From NCBI RefSeq assembly GCF_003664995.1, contig NZ_JFHL01000008.1, positions 1 to 47,954 on the forward strand: DNA of 47,954 nucleotides, written 5' to 3'. This stretch comes from Mesotoga sp. BH458_6_3_2_1 (GTDB taxonomy: Bacteria > Thermotogota > Thermotogae > Petrotogales > Kosmotogaceae). Both the position numbers and the translations under genes were made by a program. The notes beneath the pieces were generated by a model. The model searched no databases and was not told the DNA's origin. It saw nothing but the letters and a program-made list of their open reading frames with translations. Shown one piece after another: positions 16,334 to 24,728 of this stretch. How positions within the stretch are numbered: the stretch's first letter is position 1; each line of letters opens with the position of its first letter.

Positions 16334-17383
16334 CTATTCTTTACTTACTAAACTCCAGCTCAAAGGAGTACCACATTCTGTGTCATTAACAGCTTTTTTT
16401 CCAAGAATTTCTGGCAAGTACTTTGGATGCATACCATATCCCGGTCTTATGGATTTCACATTTTCTTCCGTGAATATGTCTCCCTTCTTCATATTTTTCA
16501 CCACAAAGAGCGATCTTGCCATAAGACGACTTCTCTGCTGTTTCTTGCTTAGTTCATATGTCGTTTTCCCTATTGCCTTTTCGGCTTCTCTAACAGCATT
16601 CACCATTGTTTTGAATTCATCTGGTTCGAGAGAAAATGGTGCATCTGGTCCGCCCAGATTTCTATCAAGAGTTAGGTGTTTTTCGATAATCTTTGCTCCA
16701 AGCGCAACTGAAAGAACGGCGGTCGTAATCGTATTTGTGTGGTCGGATAAGCCAGGGACGACATTAAAAGTCTCTCTAATGTTCTCGATTGTCTTCAAGT
16801 TAGTCTCTTCTATCGGAGTTGGATAAGCACTAACACACTTCAAAACTGCAATATCGTTGTTCTCGTGCTTCCTTATCGTTGACAAGGCCAATTCAATGTC
16901 AGCTAGCGTGGCCATTCCAATTGAGAATATTATGGGTTTTCTCTTCGAGGCAATACGGTCTATGAGAGGGATATCCGTTATCTCATACGAAGCGACTTTA
17001 TAAACAGGGATATCGAGATCTTCAAGAAAGTCAACTGAAGTCCTGTCAAACGGAGTGGAGAAGAAGATTAGTCCTTCCTCTTCAGCAATCTTCTTTAGTT
17101 TTGGCTGCCATTCCCAAGGCGTGTATGCTTCCTTGTACAGCTGATACAGATTCTTCCCTTCCCAGATGGTTTCATTCAGCCTGAAATACTTGTTGTTGCA
17201 GTCTATCGTCATAGTGTCCGGAGTGTATGTCTGAAGTTTAATAGCATCTGCGCCTGCATCTTTAGCTTTCTTTATGATTTCAACTGCATAATCGTACTTC
17301 TGCAGATGGTTGCACGACATCTCGGCAACAACAAAAACTGGATGATCGTCGCCTACAAGACGATCTCCTATCTTGAACTCCAC
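16334..17383 (-). CDS. pseI: PseI: pseudaminic acid synthase
   Basis: A 349-aa NeuB-family aldolase. The N-terminal TIM barrel carries FVVAEMSCNHLQKYDYAVEI, ADAIKLQTYTPDTMT and FFSTPFDRTSVDFLEDL, close to PseI rather than LegI or NeuB. A C-terminal SAF (antifreeze-like) domain begins near residue 285 (ARSLFVVKNMKKGDIF). It condenses the PseG product with phosphoenolpyruvate to pseudaminic acid. GTG 17383 is 6 nt after GAGGTGAT; another in-frame GTG at 17392 is possible. The gene begins just after pseC ends. Confidence 0.9.
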   Translation of the reverse strand: MEFKIGDRLVGDDHPVFVVAEMSCNHLQKYDYAVEIIKKAKDAGADAIKLQTYTPDTMTIDCNNKYFRLNETIWEGKNLYQLYKEAYTPWEWQPKLKKIAEEEGLIFFSTPFDRTSVDFLEDLDIPVYKVASYEITDIPLIDRIASKRKPIIFSIGMATLADIELALSTIRKHENNDIAVLKCVSAYPTPIEETNLKTIENIRETFNVVPGLSDHTNTITTAVLSVALGAKIIEKHLTLDRNLGGPDAPFSLEPDEFKTMVNAVREAEKAIGKTTYELSKKQQRSRLMARSLFVVKNMKKGDIFTEENVKSIRPGYGMHPKYLPEILGKKAVNDTECGTPLSWSLVSKE

Positions 17384-17393
17384 AAAGATCACC

Positions 17394-18530
17394 TCACTTT
17401 CCCAGACTCTTTATGGACTCTATTACGCAGTTCACTTCTTCGTCAGTCATTCTTGGATACATAGGTATAGAAAGCTCATGTTCATAGTAATACTCAGCAT
17501 TTGGATAATCGCCTCTCTTGAAGCCAAAGTTATCTCTGTAGTACGGCTGCAAGTGGACGGGTATGTAGTGTACTTGGGTAAATATTCCCCTTTCTCTCAG
17601 CTTCATATAGGCTTCTTTTCGATCTATTTGGGTCAGCAAAATCGGGTAAAGATGATATGCGTGCCGCGAGGTTTGTTGGGCTGGTTTTGGAGGAATCACA
17701 AGCCCTTCGATATCCTTGAACGCTTCATCATACATAGAAGCTATTTCGTTCCTTCTATCGAGAAAACCCTCTATCTTCTTTAACTGCGAAAGTCCTAGAG
17801 CACACTGGAAATCCGTGAGCCTATAGTTGAAACCAAGTTCTTGCATTTCGTAGTACCATGGCCCATCATTTCTTCTCAAAAGGGCTGGATCTTTCGTTAT
17901 ACCATGAGTAACAAAGATCTTCATTTTCTTGTAGTATTCCTCATTGTCAGTTGCTATAGCTCCGCCCTCTCCAGTGGTGATATGCTTCACTGGATGAAAG
18001 CTAAACAAAGACATCCCTGCTTCTGTTCCGACCATCTTGCCATTCCTTTTAGCTCCGAGAGCATGAGCCGAGTCTTCAACAACGACTAAGTTATGCCTTC
18101 CAGCAATCTCCATAACACTTTCAATATCCACTGGATACCCGGCAAGATCGACCGGGGCAATCACTTTGGTGTTCTCAGTAATCGCTTCCTCGATTCTTGA
18201 AGTATCGATGCAGTAAGTATTCAGATCAATATCCACAAATCTCGGTCTGGCTCCCAAATAGATCGCTGAATTTGAAGTAGCCACGAAGGTTATTGGAGAG
18301 GTAATTATCTCATCTCCAGGTCCGATTCCAGCCGCAAACATTGCGCCGTGTAGTGCGGAAGTTCCCGAACTGAAGGTGACAACATACTTGGCACCAACAT
18401 AATTCGCAATAGCTTTTTCGAACTCTTCGATATCTGGTCCCTGAGTCAACCAATCACTGCCAAGTACTTCTGCAACTGCTGATATATCTTCTTCATCTAT
18501 CCATTGTCTGCCGTAAGGGATATTGGTCAC
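17394..18530 (-). CDS. pseC: PseC: 4-aminotransferase (DegT/DnrJ/EryC1)
   Basis: A 378-aa PLP enzyme if started at GTG 18530, 10 nt after the SDR stop and preceded by GGGG; this gives the family-normal start TNIPYGRQWIDEEDI. SFHPVKHITTGEGG contains the PLP lysine (K182), VVEDSAHALGA the cofactor aspartate (D153), and FSSGTSALHGAM the phosphate-binding loop. It converts the 4-keto-L-arabino sugar to UDP-4-amino-4,6-dideoxy-AltNAc with glutamate. Full length, no odd features. Sits between the extra SDR and pseI. Confidence 0.9.
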   Translation of the reverse strand: MTNIPYGRQWIDEEDISAVAEVLGSDWLTQGPDIEEFEKAIANYVGAKYVVTFSSGTSALHGAMFAAGIGPGDEIITSPITFVATSNSAIYLGARPRFVDIDLNTYCIDTSRIEEAITENTKVIAPVDLAGYPVDIESVMEIAGRHNLVVVEDSAHALGAKRNGKMVGTEAGMSLFSFHPVKHITTGEGGAIATDNEEYYKKMKIFVTHGITKDPALLRRNDGPWYYEMQELGFNYRLTDFQCALGLSQLKKIEGFLDRRNEIASMYDEAFKDIEGLVIPPKPAQQTSRHAYHLYPILLTQIDRKEAYMKLRERGIFTQVHYIPVHLQPYYRDNFGFKRGDYPNAEYYYEHELSIPMYPRMTDEEVNCVIESIKSLGK

Positions 18531-18540
18531 GATTCGCCCC

Positions 18541-19482
18541 CTATAGTTCTGGATTGCTTTCAATCCATTTTTTCGTTTTCTCAATGCCCTTCTCGAGTGA
18601 GAATTTTGGTTCCCACCCTAGCAAGTCCCTAGCTTTGCTAGAATTGCACTTGAGTTTCATGATTTCAGCTTGCGGGTGAATATGTGGAACGTGCTTAATT
18701 AGTTTAGAAGTTCCTGCAATCATAAGAGCGAGATTGTTAATCGCAACATCGTTTCCCGTTCCCGCATTTATTATTTGGCCAAGAGCAAGGTCGTTGTTTC
18801 CTGCCCTTATTATAAAATCTACGCAATCTTCCACGTATAACAAATCTCTTGTTTGTGTTCCGTCCCCATATATTCTCAAAGGTTCATTCTTGAGAGCTTG
18901 CTTGACGAATATCGCCACTACTCCTCCCTCGCCGTTCGTTTTCTGGAAAGGACCATAAGTGTTGAATGGTCTGATAACAGCAGTTGGCAACCCGTAGGCA
19001 TGAAAATATGAAAGTGTGAGCGCTTCGCCGCTAAGCTTGGCCGCTGCGTATGGTGATGCGGGTTTGGTGGGGTGCTCTTCAGTTATTCCTGATTCGTCAT
19101 AACTGCGATCATAGACCATGCAGGTTGACATGAACACAACTCTCGTCTTCTGCTTTCTGCAATGTTCAAGAATATTGAAAGTTCCGAGAATGTCTCTTTC
19201 GATTGTCTGAGAGGGGTTATCTATAGAATTCTGTACATTGATCTCTGCGGCCAAATGATAGACAATATCGTATTCCTCTTCGAAAAGCTTCTCAAGAGTT
19301 CTCTCATTCCTTATGTCCCCTTCCAGAAAATGGAATGAGCCTCTTTGGAAAAACTCCTCGATATTCTCTCTTCTACCATTTGAGAAATCATCTATAGCAT
19401 TTACTGAATGGCCTTCATCTAGCAATCGCTTCACCAACCAGCGACCTATAAATCCTGCCCCACCCGTTACAAGAGTCTTCAT
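18541..19482 (-). CDS. Extended SDR epimerase/dehydratase inserted in pse operon
   Basis: A 313-aa NAD-dependent epimerase/dehydratase. TLVTGGAGFIGRWLVKRL is the Rossmann loop; FMSTCMVYD (S119, T120) and SPYAAAKLSGE (Y145, K149) form the catalytic set; the sugar-binding part includes RIYGDGTQTRDLLYVEDC. ATG 19482 overlaps the stop of the pseB-like gene as TAATG, so it is translated as part of the pathway. Canonical Campylobacter and Helicobacter pse pathways need no such enzyme. It could supply the C5 inversion that the PseB-like partner may not perform (compare the two-SDR Pen/Pal route of Bacillus thuringiensis), or make another sugar. Exact reaction unknown. Confidence 0.8.
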   Translation of the reverse strand: MKTLVTGGAGFIGRWLVKRLLDEGHSVNAIDDFSNGRRENIEEFFQRGSFHFLEGDIRNERTLEKLFEEEYDIVYHLAAEINVQNSIDNPSQTIERDILGTFNILEHCRKQKTRVVFMSTCMVYDRSYDESGITEEHPTKPASPYAAAKLSGEALTLSYFHAYGLPTAVIRPFNTYGPFQKTNGEGGVVAIFVKQALKNEPLRIYGDGTQTRDLLYVEDCVDFIIRAGNNDLALGQIINAGTGNDVAINNLALMIAGTSKLIKHVPHIHPQAEIMKLKCNSSKARDLLGWEPKFSLEKGIEKTKKWIESNPEL

Positions 19483-20522
19483 TACAAAACCTCTCCTTTG
19501 TTCAGTATATCCCATATTATCTCTTTTACTTGAGCATATTGGAGTATTGGTTCCTTCTCTGATGAGTACATACCAACTTTGGCTGGTTTTGCTTTTTCTT
19601 CATAGTGCATAACGTAATTCTCTCTTTCTCCAAAAAAAGGTAGTACTGCAAACATATCTTCAAGCTCTAATGCCCTCATACTCTCTTCTTCCGTCATTAA
19701 CTCCTCATACATCTTCTCGCCAGGTCTCTTTCCAATTATCCTCATTGAGTCGTTATCGAAGTACTCCATAACGCTTTTTGCAACATCTCCCATCCTGACA
19801 ACAGGCATTTTGAGAACAAATATCTCTCCTCCAAGAGACTCAATAGCAGCTTTTTGTATTAGCTCAACCGCTCTTTCTTTGCTCATAACAAAGCGAGTCA
19901 TATCTGGTTCTGTAAGAGTTAATGGAGACTTCTTTTTTGCCTGTTCGACAAATAGTGGAAGCACGCTACCACGACTCATTAAGATATTGCCGAATCTGAC
20001 GGACACGAATTTAGTCTTAGAGCTTCCCCTTGAGAATTGGGCTGCACTCATTAACCTTTCGGCAAGAAGTTTAGTAGCACCCATTGTGTTCGTTGGAGAG
20101 GCAGCTTTGTCTGTACTTGTATATACAACAGTTTCTACCCCAGTCTTCAGAGCAGCTTCGATCACATTCTGCACACCCAAAACATTCGTCTTGACAGCTT
20201 CAAAGGGATTGTATTCACAAGCTGGAACGTGTTTCATCGCGGCTACATTGAAAACGACATCTATTCCTTCCATTGCTCTCATTACTCTCTCTTTATCGCG
20301 GACATCACCAATTAGAAAACGAACATTTGCGGTACTGGGTATCTCGTTCCCATTGTCCGCGCTTTTTATTATCCCTAGCTCGTTCTCCATTATGAACTGT
20401 TTATGTTCGTCCCTGGAGAAAAGCCGAATGACTCGCGGGTTTTGCATCAGAAGACTGTAAAACAAGGTCTTTCCAACAGTCCCAGTTCCACCGATTATTA
20501 GGATGCTTTTGCCATTTAACAA
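19482..20522 (-). CDS. PseB-like UDP-GlcNAc 4,6-dehydratase
   Basis: A 346-aa soluble dehydratase of the FlaA1/CapD group. TTG 20522 gives MLNGKSILIIGGTGTVG, matching the usual family start, with AGGTGAG just upstream; GTG 20531 is an alternative. The Rossmann loop is GGTGTVG. The active-site segment reads TSTDKAASPTNTMGATK: T137, D138, K139 and K151 are present, but the usual tyrosine is Met147. A Met there is typical of the large WbpM/PglF-type enzymes, which retain C5, while PseB has Tyr and inverts it. It takes UDP-GlcNAc to a 4-keto-6-deoxy sugar as first step of the pse pathway. First gene of the operon. Confidence 0.85.
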   Translation of the reverse strand: MLNGKSILIIGGTGTVGKTLFYSLLMQNPRVIRLFSRDEHKQFIMENELGIIKSADNGNEIPSTANVRFLIGDVRDKERVMRAMEGIDVVFNVAAMKHVPACEYNPFEAVKTNVLGVQNVIEAALKTGVETVVYTSTDKAASPTNTMGATKLLAERLMSAAQFSRGSSKTKFVSVRFGNILMSRGSVLPLFVEQAKKKSPLTLTEPDMTRFVMSKERAVELIQKAAIESLGGEIFVLKMPVVRMGDVAKSVMEYFDNDSMRIIGKRPGEKMYEELMTEEESMRALELEDMFAVLPFFGERENYVMHYEEKAKPAKVGMYSSEKEPILQYAQVKEIIWDILNKGEVL

Positions 20523-20572
20523 TGTTCTCACCTACACCAAGATTTCTTTACTTCAGGTTCTTCACCATTCTC

Positions 20573-20601
20573 ATTATAATGCCAAGGACAATCAATATTA
20601 A
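20573..20601 (-). promoter_or_regulatory. Promoter of pse operon
   Basis: On the minus strand TTAATA (20601-20596) and a perfect TATAAT (20578-20573) are separated by 17 nt, about 50 nt upstream of the pseB-like start. No operator-like repeat is obvious. Confidence 0.55.
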
Positions 20602-20912
20602 TGACTTATACTTTGATTCAACACTTGATTTTGATGATAAACCCAACAGCTAAACCTCACATCCCACTCATATAAACCATAAGAGAAGATCTTTATAATT
20701 CAAAACGGCATCTGATCTCTGAATCGCCAAACTTATTAATCCCTATGCATAAGAGTCTATTCCATGCCTATCTTCGAAATCTCATCAACAAATGCTCTAT
20801 TGCAACAAAACAAGCATTCACTGGTTACACTAATCTCATTGACTTAATAACTATCATTCTCAGATATCGAATAATTCTCTCTTCTCCTCCTTAATTGCTT
20901 CCTACTTCTTGT
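20602..20912. other. AT-rich spacer between pse genes and ATP-grasp gene
   Basis: About 310 nt, strongly AT-rich, no open frame and none of the window's repeats. It separates the compact pse operon from the genes upstream, consistent with a transcription break at this point. I see no clear terminator hairpin. Confidence 0.6.
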
Positions 20913-22100
20913 TCATAAAACTCTTTTGAAATAGCTTTTTGACATGCCTGGCTCCAAAAACTTTGCTTTCCATTCTTCAACGGAAGAAAGATAGTTCTGC
21001 TCAAAGAACACTTTAAGAGCAAGTTGCTGAGGCCAAAATGATTTCTCTTCGAACAATAGAGTTCCGTCATCCTGCAAAGAATATGCGCCGGCGACACCGT
21101 TCACTTTTAGTTGCTCGGGAGTCCTTACGTATATGAACGGGCTGATTTCAATTATCCAGTATTTTCCGTTTTCATCCTTTAGCATATCGACTCCAAGCAT
21201 TGCCTTTCCAATCTTGCTATAGGTTTCAAGAGCAATCTTAATAGCCTCGATGGGAAGATCTTCTTTTATTACGATCCCGCTCCCAGAAGCTCTGAAATCG
21301 TTCCCCCTTGGTTTCCTGTAGTATCCAAAGATCATTTTCCCAATTACATTGACCCTGGTATCCAGGCTATCGCCTTTCAAGAAACGCTGAAAGTAGATCG
21401 AGTTCTTCTGTCTCATGTACTTCAAATGTGTTCTCTTGCCGTAGATTGAAAAGACTTTCCTTACAATTCTCTTCGCGTCAGAGGGTTTTGTGACCAATGT
21501 GACTTCTTTTGAACCGGCTCCAAAAGATCCCTTTGAGACCAGTGGATAACTAAATCTGTTGATCATCCTATGGCTTTCTTTGTAGTCGCTCGAGATGAAA
21601 GTATCTGCGATTGGAAGATTGTTTATCCTTAGCAAATATGTCGAAAATATCTTGTCGTCACATAGCAAAAGAGTCTCATAGTCGGGAAAGCAGATCTTAC
21701 CCAGCTTCTTCTCAAGGATGTACACTTTTCTTTTAATGTCATCCATTTCGAACGGACCATCTTTTGGAGACCAGATAATAGTGTCAAATTTCGAAGCCTG
21801 CTCTATCCAGTCAGATCTATGGTGCTCGAATATTGAATAGGGGAATCCGTTTTTTTCAAGGAACAATGCGTACTTTGTCCAATACGGTGCTGCATTGCAA
21901 TCTTGTGTTAGCCCTACATAAGGTCTCTTGATCTCCTTTGGCCAATCGAGTTTTACTTCCTCGAAATTGAACTTCCATGGATCATCAAAGGTTGGGCTAT
22001 TCGATTCTGGAAACCAGAGAATTCTTTCCTTCAGTTTCCTCTTCGTTCCTTCAAACAAGATTTCCCTCCGTCTTTGTAATATATGATCTGTCTTGTACAC
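20913..22100 (-). CDS. ATP-grasp domain protein
   Basis: A 395-aa protein with an ATP-grasp fold. Visible parts: LLLCDDKIFSTYLL, the P-loop-like YPLVSKGSFGAGSKEV (residues about 185-200), the RVNVIGKMIFGYYRKPRGND strand pair, and the metal-binding end MLGVDMLKDENGKYWIIEIS. The pattern is RimK/carbamoyl-phosphate-like, so it should ligate a carboxylate to an amine or thiol using ATP. The N-terminal 110 residues are specific to this protein. By position it may attach an amino acid or another acid to the acidic or amino sugars of the polymer. The GTG start has a weak ribosome site. Substrate unknown. Confidence 0.7.
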   Translation of the reverse strand: MYKTDHILQRRREILFEGTKRKLKERILWFPESNSPTFDDPWKFNFEEVKLDWPKEIKRPYVGLTQDCNAAPYWTKYALFLEKNGFPYSIFEHHRSDWIEQASKFDTIIWSPKDGPFEMDDIKRKVYILEKKLGKICFPDYETLLLCDDKIFSTYLLRINNLPIADTFISSDYKESHRMINRFSYPLVSKGSFGAGSKEVTLVTKPSDAKRIVRKVFSIYGKRTHLKYMRQKNSIYFQRFLKGDSLDTRVNVIGKMIFGYYRKPRGNDFRASGSGIVIKEDLPIEAIKIALETYSKIGKAMLGVDMLKDENGKYWIIEISPFIYVRTPEQLKVNGVAGAYSLQDDGTLLFEEKSFWPQQLALKVFFEQNYLSSVEEWKAKFLEPGMSKSYFKRVL

Positions 22101-22148
22101 TCTTTTCGTTGCTTCTACATACCGTTCTTAGTCTTCGCAATAGTATCC

Positions 22149-22167
22149 CGAATAAGACTATTATTCG
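22149..22167. repeat. Inverted repeat upstream of ATP-grasp gene
   Basis: CGAATAA (22149-22155) pairs perfectly with TTATTCG (22161-22167) over a 5-nt loop. No T-run follows on the minus strand, so it is more likely an operator or RNA hairpin than a terminator. Confidence 0.4.
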
Positions 22168-22178
22168 TTCTGGCGCAA

Positions 22179-23378
22179 TCAGTCACGAATACTTTTAACA
22201 GTCCCATGAGGAGTACTCAGAATGAAATCTGAAATAGGCTTCATTTTCACAACCCAGTCTAGTGTTCTAGCAGCGTGATCCCGCAGAACTCTTCTGCCGT
22301 CTTGCGGTCCATTGTAGATCTCTATTGCCATAGTCACCAATTCTTGAATATCGATAGGGTCCTCTCCAAACTCAACTTTCTTCACAAATGGTTCAAGGCC
22401 AGCAAAATCGGGGTCATCAGTTGCGTGTACAAACGGCAAGCCTCTCGCACAGAATTCTCTGTGTTTCAACGGGGAAGGATACTGTCCTCCAATCTTATGT
22501 AAGGCAAGCGAGCCAATGCCTATGTGGGACTTGTTAAACAAATCATCAAGTTTCTTCCCATCAACGACACCATGGAACTTGATACTTTCATCGACATTCA
22601 AGCTATTCACCAACTTACGCAGGTTGTCAATTTCATTTCCGTCACCGGCGATGTTAAATACTACTTCGTACTCACCTTTGTAGTCAGCAATTCCCTTGAT
22701 AATTCGATCGTATCCATGATAGCTCGTGATCTTTCCAAGCCCTAGAAGCTCTATAGTTCTGAGCAAAAAAGGGCGCTCTCTCATTGGTAATTCATCAATA
22801 CCAACACCGTTGGTAGTGAGAAGCAATCCCTCCCTTTCAAAGCCACTTATGCCTGACACTCCAACAATTAGATCGATATGTCTCTCCAGAAGTGACGCAA
22901 GACTTCTCTCTACAATACTCCGAAAAAGGCTATGCGAGTGCCTGTATTCGCTTATCCAAGGATAGGTGGGATACTCCCAGACAATCTTGCTTTGGTGTGA
23001 AAGGGATCTTAAGAACCTTATGACCAAATGAGAAAGAGCAAATCTCCTAATATATACCGCACCAATTTCTTTCTTCCTGCACCATTCCTGTGTGAAGCGC
23101 ATAATTTTTGATAGAACTAGCTGATTATTGATTCTCTTGATTATGCTAGCCCTGCTCCTAATGGATTCCATTATGCTGCCAAAGTGGAAACTGGTTTCTC
23201 TTTCAAAGCCCGAATTGACTACTCTGTAAATGACATACTCGGTGTTTCGCAGGATTCCGAGAAAAACCGAGTGACCAAGTTTTTCGAAGGCTTTGCACTG
23301 AGACCTAACTTTCTTTAGAAACCCAAGTGATTTCGACTCTTCGTTGAGGATTGTGAAATACAACAATGAGTTATTCAT
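22179..23378 (-). CDS. GT4-like glycosyltransferase
   Basis: A 399-aa GT-B glycosyltransferase. LGLGKITSYHGYDRIIKGIA opens the donor domain, followed by YEVVFNIAGDGNEIDNL and IKFHGVVDGKKLDDLF. The usual E-x7-E segment is replaced by GQYPSPLKHREFCARGLPFV, a pattern seen in GT4 outliers. The N-terminal acceptor domain is divergent. Cytoplasmic, no membrane spans. The ATG follows AAGGAAG. It is the third of four consecutive probable transferases in transcription order. Donor sugar not deducible. Confidence 0.75.
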   Translation of the reverse strand: MNNSLLYFTILNEESKSLGFLKKVRSQCKAFEKLGHSVFLGILRNTEYVIYRVVNSGFERETSFHFGSIMESIRSRASIIKRINNQLVLSKIMRFTQEWCRKKEIGAVYIRRFALSHLVIRFLRSLSHQSKIVWEYPTYPWISEYRHSHSLFRSIVERSLASLLERHIDLIVGVSGISGFEREGLLLTTNGVGIDELPMRERPFLLRTIELLGLGKITSYHGYDRIIKGIADYKGEYEVVFNIAGDGNEIDNLRKLVNSLNVDESIKFHGVVDGKKLDDLFNKSHIGIGSLALHKIGGQYPSPLKHREFCARGLPFVHATDDPDFAGLEPFVKKVEFGEDPIDIQELVTMAIEIYNGPQDGRRVLRDHAARTLDWVVKMKPISDFILSTPHGTVKSIRD

Positions 23379-23429
23379 AACTTCCTTACTCCTAACAAAG
23401 ACTATAAATGGCGTAGGGCCATAGAGTCT

Positions 23430-24650
23430 TCAACTATGATTTTGACCGGCTACACTGGAAAGTGTTTCATTATATTGAGTTCCAACTTTTTCCCACGAGA
23501 ACTTTTTTACGTGTTCCATCATTTGCTCTCTTCCGATTTTTCTTGTGGATTTTACGATTGCTTCCGCTAACTCAACTGAATCGTATTCCTCGACAAGTTC
23601 AAAGCAATCTGGTTGATAGATATCCTTCACTCCTTCGAGATCTTCCATAGTAACAACGGGTAGTCCACAAGCTAGCGCTTCCAGGAATACAAGTCCGAAG
23701 GCTTCTGAAGTCGATGTAAGAGCAAACACATCGCATTCACTATATGCCTGAATAAGTTCTTCACCCAGTAATCTACCTGCGAAATCGACTCTTGAAGCCA
23801 GTCCGTTTGAATTAGCAAATCTCTCTAGATTCTCCCTTTCAGGTCCGTCACCAACCACTACGTACTTATAGTTTTCGGGGAGATGCTTCATTGCTTCCAT
23901 CACGAGAAGCTGATTCTTTCTCTTTATGAGACTGCCAACGGTAATTAGCTTAACTTCGGAACTTTGAGCATTTCCTTTCTCCTTGACTCTCTTTTCCTTG
24001 TATCGTGACGCCCTTTCCAGGAATTCGTGGGAAATCCCGTTTCCTATAACCGTGCAGAGTTCGCTTTTATAGCCAATGTCATCTATAATTTTACTTCTGA
24101 GGCCTGAACTCACAGAGATTACGGGTATTTCGTTACTCTTGAGAAATCCGAAGAAATCTTCGAGAAAGACTTTTAGATCATATTTTACTTCCTCCTCTTC
24201 CGATATACCGTGGGAAGTGAACACGAATGGAGCACCCGATTCCACGGCCGAGAGAATCATCGGTAATCGATCTAGATTATTGCCGTGTATACTAATGATA
24301 TCCGGCTTGACGCGATCGATTAGCTTTTTCCAATAGAGTCTTACACCAAGAAATCTCGCTTCTTCAAGCAAAGAAGGACGCCCGTAATACTTTTCCACGT
24401 TCCTTTCGCCTTTGAAAAGTTTCAATGCGATTCTTGGTGAGGCTTTGAGAAATTCCCGCAGTTTTCTTCTGCGTAAAATGTGTAGAGTTTGGTCCGAACT
24501 CCCTGTGAAATCATGAAGTGTCGCCAAGTAGACTTCATGGCCTAACTCAGACAGTGATCTTGCTATCTCATATGTTGCCATTGCTGCTCCACCAGCAAAT
24601 TGACCGCCCTGGTTCACGGGGGCCATTCCAGGTCCGATAAGTACTCTCAC
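23430..24650 (-). CDS. GT4 family glycosyltransferase
   Basis: A 406-aa typical GT4. The N-terminal GGQFAGGAAMATYEIARSL is the glycine-rich acceptor-side loop; the C-terminal half has TVGSLIKRKNQLLVMEAMK, YKYVVVGDGPERENLERF and DVFALTSTSEAFGLVFLEAL with the two family glutamates. GTG 24650 has GGAGA 7 nt upstream. It lies 78 nt downstream of the surface-glycan transferase-like gene. Retaining GT-B enzyme; sugar unknown. Confidence 0.85.
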   Translation of the reverse strand: MRVLIGPGMAPVNQGGQFAGGAAMATYEIARSLSELGHEVYLATLHDFTGSSDQTLHILRRRKLREFLKASPRIALKLFKGERNVEKYYGRPSLLEEARFLGVRLYWKKLIDRVKPDIISIHGNNLDRLPMILSAVESGAPFVFTSHGISEEEEVKYDLKVFLEDFFGFLKSNEIPVISVSSGLRSKIIDDIGYKSELCTVIGNGISHEFLERASRYKEKRVKEKGNAQSSEVKLITVGSLIKRKNQLLVMEAMKHLPENYKYVVVGDGPERENLERFANSNGLASRVDFAGRLLGEELIQAYSECDVFALTSTSEAFGLVFLEALACGLPVVTMEDLEGVKDIYQPDCFELVEEYDSVELAEAIVKSTRKIGREQMMEHVKKFSWEKVGTQYNETLSSVAGQNHS

Positions 24651-24728
24651 AGTCGATTCTCCTCTAATTGTTCATATAACCCAGCACGGGAATCAGTAAT
24701 CCCCAAGTTCTGCATCGTAATTACTGAA

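Noticed and set aside
19810-20460. Long plus-strand frame of 216 codons
   Set aside because: It is the antisense shadow of the PseB-like gene, whose motifs are unambiguous.
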